A stretch of 15,187 bases of DNA, from assembly GCA_937915475.1 (NCBI GenBank), contig CALGIR010000070.1, positions 1-15,187 on the forward strand, written 5' to 3'. The notes below the pieces were generated by a model. That model was given only the letters and a program-made list of their open reading frames with translations. It had not been told where the DNA came from and did no database searches. Positions 7,530-13,877 of the stretch are shown here, in pieces. This stretch comes from an uncultured Bacteroidales bacterium. Its GTDB lineage: Bacteria > Bacteroidota > Bacteroidia > Bacteroidales > Tenuifilaceae. A program made the translations under genes and the position numbers. Every line of letters begins with the position of its first letter. The first letter of the stretch is position 1.

Positions 7530-7537
7530 CAAAATTA
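7530..7537 (-). promoter_or_regulatory. Candidate Bacteroidota -7 box upstream of cysD
   Basis: TAATTTTG on the minus strand fits TAnnTTTG and overlaps the cysC stop codon, leaving a leader of roughly 100 bases before cysD. I see no convincing -33 element at the expected distance, so an internal cysDN promoter is only a possibility. Confidence 0.22.
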
Positions 7538-8062
7538 ACAAAATTTTTGTGTTATGCAGTTAAAAAGTTGTGTTGCGCTCTCCTCGGGGGTTTCTCCCAT
7601 TGTATTGATGGTACAATCAGGATTAAGGGGTGGCTCATAAGGAGAATCGATACCGGTGAGATTCTTGATTAGTCCATCGCTCGCTTTTTGGTACAAACCT
7701 TTTATATCGCGCTGCATACAAATATCAAGCGGGGTACTTATGTAAACCTCAATAAACCTGTTGCTACCAATAATGCTACGTGCCTGCTCACGGATTTGAA
7801 TTGTTGGAGAGATGAATGAGCATATAGCTGTTACATCCGACTGCACAACTAATCTAGCCATTTGTGCTGCTCTGCGGATGTTCTCTTGCCTATGGGCAAT
7901 GGAGTACCCCAAATCGGCAGAGAGCGATTGTCTAAACTCATCGCCATCGATAGTAACTACGGGTACGCCCTGCTCTTTCAGAGTTTTATCAAGCAATTGA
8001 GCAATGGTTGTTTTCCCCGCCGAAGACAAACCTGTAAGCCAAATTACGTATGGTTTTACCAT
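7535..8062 (-). CDS. cysC: Adenylylsulfate kinase (APS kinase)
   Basis: Phosphorylates APS at the 3' position to give PAPS, following the CysDN reaction. The protein is 175 residues, somewhat shorter than many family members but with all the expected parts. The P-loop is GLSSAGKTT (11-19), a variant of the usual GLSGSGKST; DGD is at 39-41; FISP..IREQAR follows; and the substrate-binding segment KGLYQKA, IKNLTGIDSPYE and the NPDCTINT stretch are all present. It begins 26 bases after the DnaJ-like gene and heads cysC-cysD-cysN. Whether PAPS feeds assimilation, sulfolipid synthesis or sulfation of glycans cannot be decided because no reductase or sulfotransferase lies in the window. Confidence 0.96.
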   Translation of the reverse strand: MVKPYVIWLTGLSSAGKTTIAQLLDKTLKEQGVPVVTIDGDEFRQSLSADLGYSIAHRQENIRRAAQMARLVVQSDVTAICSFISPTIQIREQARSIIGSNRFIEVYISTPLDICMQRDIKGLYQKASDGLIKNLTGIDSPYEPPLNPDCTINTMGETPEESATQLFNCITQKFC

Positions 8063-8088
8063 ATAAAATTTACTGTAATTGAAAAATA

Positions 8089-8802
8089 CTAAACAAAACT
8101 ACGCTCTTTCTTAATCTTCTCGTAGGCCTCGTTAACCTTCTGAAACTTTTCTTCAGCAGCCTTGCGGATATCCTCACCCAGGTAGTTAACCTTATCGGGA
8201 TGGTGCTTAAGTGCCATATTGCGATAAGCCTTTTTTATCTCGTCAACTGTTGCATTTCGTTCAATCTCCAGCACACGGTAAGATGCGTCGATATCATTAA
8301 AGAACATGGACTTAACAGATTCGAAATCGGCACTTGAAATGCCCAACCATCCCGCAATATTTGTAATAACATTTACCTCCTTTGGATGAAAAACGCCATC
8401 GGCATTTGCAATACCAAACAGCAAATGCAAGAGCTGCAACCGCGATGGGTAATCCATATTATCACGAATCTGGTAGCTAACATCCCTTAGCGGAACATTC
8501 TTTTTAAGTATGTCGCGGAGTAGAATAAGCGCATCGCTTGCGGCAGCTTCACCAAAATTTTTAAGAAAATAGCGCTTTACATAGTCAAGTTCAACTTTTA
8601 GCACCTTGCCATCGGCCTTCATAACCTCGGCAACCAAAACTAGTAAGCTAACTATAAAATTGTTACGCCCGGTTTGTCCTGGGTAGGTTATAGCCTCCGA
8701 AGTATCAAACAGTGAGCCAATGGCAAAGCCAATAATACCGCCGATTGGGCCAAGAAGCACCCAGCCCAGTCCACCCGCAATCCATTTACCAAATTTAGCC
8801 AT
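8089..8802 (-). CDS. DjlA-like TerB / J-domain co-chaperone
   Basis: A 237-residue protein with three parts: a glycine-rich hydrophobic N-terminal segment (about 8-31) likely to insert in or contact the inner membrane, a TerB-like helical domain (about 47-165) with the acidic ADGK and ADG motifs, and a C-terminal J domain (about 173-232) with the essential HPD at 201-203 in LKHHPDKVN. The order membrane anchor - TerB - J domain is that of DjlA, which stimulates DnaK's ATPase. The client is unknown. It lies 14 bases after coaE in the long same-strand run, and conserved linkage with coaE suggests a housekeeping role. Confidence 0.88.
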   Translation of the reverse strand: MAKFGKWIAGGLGWVLLGPIGGIIGFAIGSLFDTSEAITYPGQTGRNNFIVSLLVLVAEVMKADGKVLKVELDYVKRYFLKNFGEAAASDALILLRDILKKNVPLRDVSYQIRDNMDYPSRLQLLHLLFGIANADGVFHPKEVNVITNIAGWLGISSADFESVKSMFFNDIDASYRVLEIERNATVDEIKKAYRNMALKHHPDKVNYLGEDIRKAAEEKFQKVNEAYEKIKKERSFV

Positions 8803-8816
8803 AAACCTATTTTCTT

Positions 8817-9407
8817 CTAATTATTATCCTTTAAAAACTTACTTATCAATTCAGTTACCTGTGGTAACAGCAATCTAATACCATCGTTTATTAAAACAAA
8901 ATCACTTTTAGCTACTAACTCTTCATCGGAAAGTTGGTTTGCCATACGTTGCATTACCTGCTCGGGGGATACCCCATCGCGCTGACAAACCCTGGCAATT
9001 CTTAGCTCCTGTGGAGCAACAACTGCAACAACCCCATCGACCTGTTTGTAGGCTCCGCTCTCGAAGATTATTGCGGCTTCTTTAAACGTTAACTTTGCAC
9101 TGGCATTTCCCGCCTTCCATGCATTAAAATGCTGCGCAACAGCAGGATGTACAATGGAATTAAGGTTTTGCAAAAGGCTGTTATCATTAAAAACGAGATT
9201 TGAAACCTTTGCCCTGTCAAGTTTTCCCCCGACATAAATATCGTTTCCAAAAAGTAACTTTATCTGCTCAATAACTTCAGGGTTTGTATCAATAATAGTT
9301 CGCGCCTCCAAATCGGCATTATATATAGGATAACCCATAGCCTTTAATATATGGCTAACCATGGTTTTCCCGCTACCTATCCCACCGGTTATTCCAATAG
9401 AAATCAT
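8817..9407 (-). CDS. coaE: Dephospho-CoA kinase
   Basis: Last step of coenzyme A synthesis: phosphorylation of dephospho-CoA at the ribose 3'-OH. The protein is 196 residues, a normal length. The P-loop GGIGSGKT is at 8-15 very near the N-terminus, as in all CoaE. NADLEAR (31-37) stands where the family has a D-x-D type substrate motif; the first aspartate is asparagine here. HPAV, the FESG segment and the Q-R-D-G-x-S-x-E-Q lid region follow. Its ATG overlaps the stop of the preceding ybbR-like gene by one base (TAATG), so the two are translationally coupled. Confidence 0.95.
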   Translation of the reverse strand: MISIGITGGIGSGKTMVSHILKAMGYPIYNADLEARTIIDTNPEVIEQIKLLFGNDIYVGGKLDRAKVSNLVFNDNSLLQNLNSIVHPAVAQHFNAWKAGNASAKLTFKEAAIIFESGAYKQVDGVVAVVAPQELRIARVCQRDGVSPEQVMQRMANQLSDEELVAKSDFVLINDGIRLLLPQVTELISKFLKDNN

Positions 9408-10405
9408 TACAGCTTCTCAATAATAAATTCAACGAACTTGGGCTCAAAGGAAAGATTTGTCACAGAGTGAACTTTACCCATAACCCTAACCCTAAGCTTA
9501 TTGTCGAGCATTAACTTTGCCTCATTAAAATCGACGTAAGCACTAACCGAAGAATTCTCGATATCCTGATAATCACTTACCACAACGTTACACTTCACAT
9601 TCACAGATCTTGGCAAAACGATTAGCCTTAGTGAATCCGGTAAGTTTTTAACCTCAATGGGAAGAGAAAAATTTGCTTCGGTAAACCTCTCAACAGGAAT
9701 TGTTACCCTAGCATTACGGTGCGATAAGCTAACCTGCGGAATGGATACAAGCGAGATATTTTCTTGTAGGGTTTGATTTAAATCGATAAAACTCTGTTTT
9801 TCAGTCTGAACAGAAGTTATTGTATCTATAATTGCCTGCGGCCCACTAAGGGTTATACTATCGGGCTTTACGGTGATATCCCCCGCAATCATATACTGCT
9901 TTTTAAGCGTATAGGTAACCCTTGGGGATACGGCAACCTTTCGCTCAGCAAGTTCAGTGAAATGAAAAGAAAGTGTATCTGGCGTAACCTTTTCGAGAAT
10001 AAGATCACCATGTAAGTAACCTGAAAACAAGTGTCTTGATCTGTTGGTAATAAGCATAAACTTATGATCCTCATCTTTCGACACCATTAGCCCAGCACTA
10101 TTTAAATTGATGCTAATGGTAGTTAATCTTGATGATACTCTATACCTCAGTAAGGTATAACCAAATCCGCGAACATTTAACGTAACACTCTTAGGAGGGT
10201 CTCCCACTAAAACTTTCCCCTTTGGCATATTCTCAAACCTAACAGGGAAATTTACATCGGCAGTATACTCGTAACTAAGCTTATTTAGATACCAAAGAAT
10301 TAATGCTACTACAAAAAAGAAGGAAAATACGGCTAATCTAACTTTAAACTTAGTTTTTTGCCGTCTAAAGATGTTTCCGAATTGCTTAAGCAGGTTAGTA
10401 TCCAT
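9407..10405 (-). CDS. YbbR-like (CdaR-related) membrane-anchored protein
   Basis: A 332-residue protein with a basic cytoplasmic start (RRQKTKFKVR), one transmembrane helix at about 23-40, and a long extracytoplasmic beta-rich region that looks like tandem YbbR repeats: strand patterns such as NFPVRFENMP, SVTLNVRG, PDSITLSGP and LPIEVKNLP recur at about 80-100 residue spacing. In Firmicutes the YbbR-repeat protein CdaR controls the cyclic di-AMP synthase; Bacteroidota homologues sit instead between yajC and coaE, as here, and no diadenylate cyclase gene is in the window, so that function should not be transferred. It is separated from yajC by an 81-base gap that contains a hairpin. Confidence 0.85.
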   Translation of the reverse strand: MDTNLLKQFGNIFRRQKTKFKVRLAVFSFFFVVALILWYLNKLSYEYTADVNFPVRFENMPKGKVLVGDPPKSVTLNVRGFGYTLLRYRVSSRLTTISINLNSAGLMVSKDEDHKFMLITNRSRHLFSGYLHGDLILEKVTPDTLSFHFTELAERKVAVSPRVTYTLKKQYMIAGDITVKPDSITLSGPQAIIDTITSVQTEKQSFIDLNQTLQENISLVSIPQVSLSHRNARVTIPVERFTEANFSLPIEVKNLPDSLRLIVLPRSVNVKCNVVVSDYQDIENSSVSAYVDFNEAKLMLDNKLRVRVMGKVHSVTNLSFEPKFVEFIIEKL

Positions 10406-10425
10406 GGTATCGAGGTAGATTATAT

Positions 10426-10469
10426 AAAAACAGAGCTCAAATGCAACAGTGAATGCAAATGAACTCTGT
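10426..10469 (-). terminator. Hairpin plus T run between yajC and the ybbR-like gene
   Basis: On the minus strand ACAGAGTTC (10469-10461) pairs with GAGCTCTGT (10438-10430), nine base pairs with one G-U, and is followed directly by TTTTT. Inside the 22-base loop the two TGCA copies can pair with each other around an eight-base loop, extending the structure. This is a good rho-independent-like shape, placed inside what otherwise appears to be one operon, so it may act as partial terminator or RNA processing/stability element. Confidence 0.5.
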
Positions 10470-10486
10470 AAAGGTATAAAAAAAAG

Positions 10487-10798
10487 CTACTTCTGCTGCA
10501 AATCTGAAGAATCGCGAAGCACTGTGCTCTTAACGGCTTTAATCCTCACGTTGTCGGATACTTCAACCACAATATGGTCGTCCTTTACCTCAAAAACTTT
10601 CCCGAATATACCACCAGCAACAATTACCCTGTCGCCCTTTTGCAAGGCTTCCTGAAATTTACGAAGTTCTTTCTGACGCTTCATCTGTGGCCTAATCATG
10701 AACATGTAGAAAACTACAATAATTAGCGCCAACATAACAAAAGACATGTAAGGACTTCCGCCCTCTGCCTGTAAAACTACAAATAGTGTATTCATCAT
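10487..10798 (-). CDS. yajC: Preprotein translocase subunit YajC
   Basis: Accessory subunit associated with SecDF in the inner membrane, assisting protein export. The protein is 103 residues. One transmembrane helix lies at about 17-35, followed at once by the signature YMFMIRPQMKRQKE (31-44), then the soluble domain with KGDRVIVAGGIFGKV and the closing valine-rich strands. The start has two adjacent ATGs; either gives the same protein except for one residue. secD/secF are not in the window, which is normal for Bacteroidota, where yajC sits with nusB, a DUF1573 gene, ybbR-like and coaE. Confidence 0.96.
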   Translation of the reverse strand: MMNTLFVVLQAEGGSPYMSFVMLALIIVVFYMFMIRPQMKRQKELRKFQEALQKGDRVIVAGGIFGKVFEVKDDHIVVEVSDNVRIKAVKSTVLRDSSDLQQK

Positions 10799-10837
10799 AA
10801 TCTTAATTGTTTAGTTATTTTGAGTGTTACAAATTAA

Positions 10838-11272
10838 TTACACAACATTAACTTTAATTGTAACGGAACGGATAGGTGTGGTTGCATTGGATACAATGCT
10901 AACGCTTTTGTACTGCGACCCGTGCCATCCTCTGCTATTAAAAATCACTTCAACCGTAGCTTTTTCACCTGGGGTTATAACCTTTTTGCTAAGTTGCACA
11001 TCGGTACAGCCACAATCGGGTATTAAATCCTTAATAACCAAAGCCGCATTACCTCTATTGCTGAAACTAAAGGTGTACGATACAACCTCGCCGTGGCTTA
11101 TGGTTCCCAAATCTACAAAATCTTCAATGAACTCAATTATTGCTTCTCCACTCTCCTCTATCACACAATCAACTTCTTTTGCTGATTTTTTCTCTACAGT
11201 TTTCCCACACGAAATAAGCAGAACAAAAGTAAAATAAAATAACAGGAAAACCGAAAAAACTCTATAATTCAT
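10838..11272 (-). CDS. DUF1573 lipoprotein
   Basis: A 144-residue protein with a lipoprotein signal: hydrophobic residues 5-20 then LLISC with the lipidated cysteine at 22. The mature part has the DUF1573 pattern: DLGTISHGEVVSYTFSFSN (54-72), strand-rich IKDLIPDCGCT with the paired cysteines at 87 and 89, then ITPGEKATVEVIF and a final strand. The fold is immunoglobulin-like; the biochemical function of the family is not known to me. The residue after the lipid cysteine is glycine. It lies 39 bases from both nusB and yajC, an arrangement common in Bacteroidota. Confidence 0.9.
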   Translation of the reverse strand: MNYRVFSVFLLFYFTFVLLISCGKTVEKKSAKEVDCVIEESGEAIIEFIEDFVDLGTISHGEVVSYTFSFSNRGNAALVIKDLIPDCGCTDVQLSKKVITPGEKATVEVIFNSRGWHGSQYKSVSIVSNATTPIRSVTIKVNVV

Positions 11273-11311
11273 ATACCGGGCAACAATTTACCTTGCAAAC
11301 AAACTTTAGGA

Positions 11312-12262
11312 TTACTCCTCCCCTATAAGTCCTCTTCCCTGCTTGTGTATTTTACCTTCGGACCGTGATGTTAGTATGATTTTATCGAGTACTCCATTGA
11401 TAAACGTACTACTTTGCTCAGTGCTATAGTACTTGCTAATCTCGATGTACTCATTAAAACTCACCTTTACGGGTATTGATGGAAACTCTGTAATCTCGGT
11501 GATGGCCATCTCGAGAATAAGAATATCCATGCTGGCTATCCTATCCACATCCCAATTTTTGGTGTATTGCTCAATCATGCTTGTATTTTCGGCATGCCCT
11601 AACACTACTTTACGGAGCAAACGCTTGGCAAAATCCTCATCCTCCTCACTCTTATACATCGGAAAAACAGGGGTATCGGTGTTTTGACCTTCCTCAAATT
11701 TCTTCAGGGTTTTAATAAGCATGCCAACCATAAAGTCCAAATCATCGTTCCAATAAATACTCTGCTCCTCTAGAGACTGGGTAAAATCGTCAAAGTCCAT
11801 TAACTCTTTTGAGAGTATGCTTACAAGCACTTGACGATGCTGAATAAACTCACACGTTTCAGCCTCCATGTATTTTGCATAGTAATTCGATGCCAAAATC
11901 TTTTGGTACAGTTTCTTTATCAGCTCGGGATGGTTTACCCAGTTAAGGGTGTTTCTGGCAGCATATTGCGAGATACTTTCATTCTCCTCAATAAGTGCGA
12001 AAATTGGGTTATCCACAAAACGTGTATTGGGGTTAAGGTCCTCATGCGTTGGCACAAGTTTCTGTTTAGCAGTTTCGATACGACGCTGTGCAAAATCCCT
12101 GATTTCGAGCAGGAGGAAAAAAAGCAGGTGATATAAATCGTAGCCTTTTTTAATGCTATGAAGTAACTCTGATTCAACTTTTGTAAGTGAATCGCTCTCT
12201 GCCCTATAAAAAGCAAAAAGAACCTGAAGAGTTTTAATCCTTAATAATCTTCTACTTATCAT
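11312..12262 (-). CDS. nusB: Transcription antitermination factor NusB (long Bacteroidota form)
   Basis: RNA-binding factor that with NusE (S10) promotes antitermination on rRNA operons. I choose the ATG at 12262 (316 residues, MISRRLLRIK...). The frame can be extended to a GTG at 12307, but that extension includes the TATCTTTG promoter box and would add non-conserved residues. The first 20 residues (RRLLRIKTLQVLFAFY) match the NusB helix-1 pattern, and the C-terminal ~100 residues hold the NusB fold (ALILEMAI-like DILILEMAITEI, PVKVSFNEYIEISKYY, FINGVLDKI). The middle ~150 residues are an extended region typical of Bacteroidota NusB, about twice the E. coli length. It is the first gene of the long minus-strand run. 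Confidence 0.93.
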   Translation of the reverse strand: MISRRLLRIKTLQVLFAFYRAESDSLTKVESELLHSIKKGYDLYHLLFFLLLEIRDFAQRRIETAKQKLVPTHEDLNPNTRFVDNPIFALIEENESISQYAARNTLNWVNHPELIKKLYQKILASNYYAKYMEAETCEFIQHRQVLVSILSKELMDFDDFTQSLEEQSIYWNDDLDFMVGMLIKTLKKFEEGQNTDTPVFPMYKSEEDEDFAKRLLRKVVLGHAENTSMIEQYTKNWDVDRIASMDILILEMAITEITEFPSIPVKVSFNEYIEISKYYSTEQSSTFINGVLDKIILTSRSEGKIHKQGRGLIGEE

Positions 12263-12296
12263 CTTAAGAACGTAACAAGGCTTAAAAAATGAGGTG

Positions 12297-12304
12297 CAAA
12301 GATA
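12297..12304 (-). promoter_or_regulatory. Bacteroidota -7 promoter box for nusB
   Basis: TATCTTTG on the minus strand is a full match to TAnnTTTG. At a gap of 19 bases upstream there is TTTT, a weak -33 element. Transcription would begin a few bases downstream, giving a leader of about 25-30 bases to the ATG at 12262. Confidence 0.55.
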
Positions 12305-12484
12305 CACCCAAATCTTTCAATTTAAAAACCTAACTGGACATTATTGTTGGTTTTGGATGCAGAGGTTGATAAATTTTGTTGTTGTTTTTGTGCCCACAAC
12401 CAAGCCCAATAGCCATTAGTAAGGATATAAATATCTTTTTAGCATAAAAGCAGTATAAAAGGTAGGGTTGTGAAAATATTTTTT

Positions 12485-12492
12485 TATTTTTG
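12485..12492 (+). promoter_or_regulatory. Candidate -7 box for the PUR-family gene
   Basis: TATTTTTG fits TAnnTTTG and lies 46 bases before the ATG at 12539. The nearest TTG upstream (12468-12470) is too close to be a standard -33 element, so support rests on the -7 box and position. The spacer 12308-12538 is AT-rich and otherwise shows nothing I can name. Confidence 0.4.
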
Positions 12493-12538
12493 AACGGCAT
12501 TAAAAAACAACAGTGTTGAATAATTATAAAATTTTAGA

Positions 12539-12913
12539 ATGATGGATGAAACTAGTAATCAGGATAAGATGGGGAGTAGAGAGCGAGACGATATCTTCTC
12601 TAAAGTTGTTAGAGCTGGCAAAAGAACTTACTTTTTTGATGTTAAAGCTACTCGGCAGAACGATTATTACCTAACGATTACCGAAAGCAAGAAAAGATTT
12701 GCCGAAGAAGGCAAGTTCTTTTTTGAGAAGCACAAAATCTTTTTATATAAAGAGGACTTTGACAAATTTGCAGAGGGATTCACCGAGGCTGTTAGTTATA
12801 TTAGAGAAAACCAGAGTGACGATGAATCATTTCAAGAAGATGAAGAAAATACCGTTGAAGCAATACAGAATGAACTCTCTAACATTAGCTTTGACGACCT
12901 AGAGGGAAAATAG
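12539..12913 (+). CDS. PUR-alpha-like nucleic-acid binding protein (DUF3276)
   Basis: A 124-residue protein with one bacterial PUR domain at about 17-92: a beta-sheet (IFSKVVRAGKRTYFFDVK, then YYLTITESKKRF, then FFFEKHKIFLYKEDFDKF) followed by a helix (AEGFTEAVSYI). Bacterial PUR proteins of this type bind single-stranded or double-stranded DNA and RNA; the Borrelia homologue BpuR is a characterised regulator. The tail (93-124) is strongly acidic and likely disordered. Single gene with its own promoter box and a strong terminator, divergent from nusB. Its specific targets here are unknown. Confidence 0.9.
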   Translation: MMDETSNQDKMGSRERDDIFSKVVRAGKRTYFFDVKATRQNDYYLTITESKKRFAEEGKFFFEKHKIFLYKEDFDKFAEGFTEAVSYIRENQSDDESFQEDEENTVEAIQNELSNISFDDLEGK

Positions 12914-12932
12914 TTGTTTTGGCAACAAATGT

Positions 12933-12961
12933 AAAAGGCTGCCTTTTTGGTGGCCTTTTTT
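12933..12961. terminator. Bidirectional rho-independent terminator
   Basis: AAAAGGCTGCC (12933-12943), a five-T loop, then GGTGGCCTTTT (12949-12959) form an 11-bp stem with two G-U pairs, ending in T residues on the plus strand and flanked by A residues on the other side. It sits 20 bases past the PUR gene stop and its T run overlaps the stop codon (12960-12962) of the convergent gene, so it can serve both. Confidence 0.8.
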
Positions 12962-13709
12962 ATTCTAGCTCATCAACCTCTTTATCGAGTGGATTACTAA
13001 AAATAATATCCTCAATCTCATCAAGAGAAAATTCCTTTACGTTGGTTATCAGAAACCCCGACTGTATGAAAGGACCCAAGGAGTTACATTCCTCAATTGC
13101 AGCTTGGAATGGTTCCCTTACATTTTTGCTAAGGGGTACAAGAGCGAGCATAACTGCATAGTTACCAGTAAACTTAACTCTTTCTAAAACCGAGTGGTGC
13201 CTCTTTAGGGTAAACTCAAACTCACTCTCAATTAATTGCTGTTGCGATTGGGAAAAGGGTTTGTCCTCCAAGGGTATAAGCACAACAAAATAGCGAAGTT
13301 TACCCTCTTTCCCGCCCAAACCAGTGGATATAAAGACTTGCTGCTCTTCTAAAAGTTTAGTCTCCAACAGCATTCTACTCTCTTGTAAAGCCAAAAGCGC
13401 CCAATCCTTTAACTCTGGTAGTGGGTCCTTAGTATAGCGCTCAATAACCCTATATGCCTCGGGCTTGTCAATGGATGCCAGTCCAACAAGCAATTTCCTT
13501 TTATCGTCAATACCAAAATCATCGGAATAAAGGTTTGGTTCCTGCTCAAGTACCTTTTCATTATCGGCGTTGGGCGGATAAGACTTTGAAAACTCAAAAT
13601 ACTCAACCTGTACCTTAACGTCAACAATATGCTCAAGAATGCTAAAGTTTTCAGCGTTGCCACCTAGCAATTCCTTAATCTTTTGTAGTATGTTATCGTT
13701 GTTCTTCAA
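12960..13709 (-). CDS. Unknown protein with a HEAT-like helical segment
   Basis: A 249-residue soluble protein I do not recognise. No signal peptide or membrane helix. Residues about 70-117 (KRKLLVGLASIDKPEAYRVIERY, then LKDWALLALQESRMLLE) resemble a HEAT/armadillo-type helical pair; the region 118-225 is predicted alpha/beta, including YFVVLIPLEDKPFS and NYAVMLALVPLSK. The C-terminus is acidic. The only possible start is TTG at 13707-13709: an in-frame TAA lies just upstream and no ATG occurs early in the frame. A good Shine-Dalgarno sequence, AGGAGG, ends ten bases before the TTG, which is unusual for Bacteroidota and supports this start. It converges on the PUR-family gene and is divergent from feoAB. 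Confidence 0.72.
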   Translation of the reverse strand: MKNNDNILQKIKELLGGNAENFSILEHIVDVKVQVEYFEFSKSYPPNADNEKVLEQEPNLYSDDFGIDDKRKLLVGLASIDKPEAYRVIERYTKDPLPELKDWALLALQESRMLLETKLLEEQQVFISTGLGGKEGKLRYFVVLIPLEDKPFSQSQQQLIESEFEFTLKRHHSVLERVKFTGNYAVMLALVPLSKNVREPFQAAIEECNSLGPFIQSGFLITNVKEFSLDEIEDIIFSNPLDKEVDELE

Positions 13710-13813
13710 AAATAAGTTCCCTCCTTAAAACCCTTTTGCTTTTGGGGTGTTAAAGTAATACTATTATTTGGAACACAATAATCGATTAAAAACAAAATAC
13801 CAACTTTTAGGGA

Positions 13814-13849
13814 TTTATATATTATATAAAAGGTATTATGTTTGCAAAC
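13814..13849 (+). promoter_or_regulatory. feoAB promoter with two perfect inverted repeats
   Basis: TATGTTTG (13837-13844) matches the -7 consensus TAnnTTTG, and TTTA (13814-13817) lies 19 bases before it as a near -33 element. Two palindromes overlap these boxes: a 17-base TTTATATATTATATAAA (13814-13830) covering the -33 position, and GTTTGCAAAC (13840-13849) covering the -7 box. The placement is what a repressor operator would show; which regulator (Fur, a DtxR-type protein or another) is not readable from the sequence. Confidence 0.55.
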
Positions 13850-13877
13850 CATTTTAAGGTTAATTACATAATTTTTC

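Noticed and set aside
10824..11237. Plus-strand 137-codon frame
   Set aside because: Antisense to the DUF1573 lipoprotein with lipobox and CGC motif; shadow.
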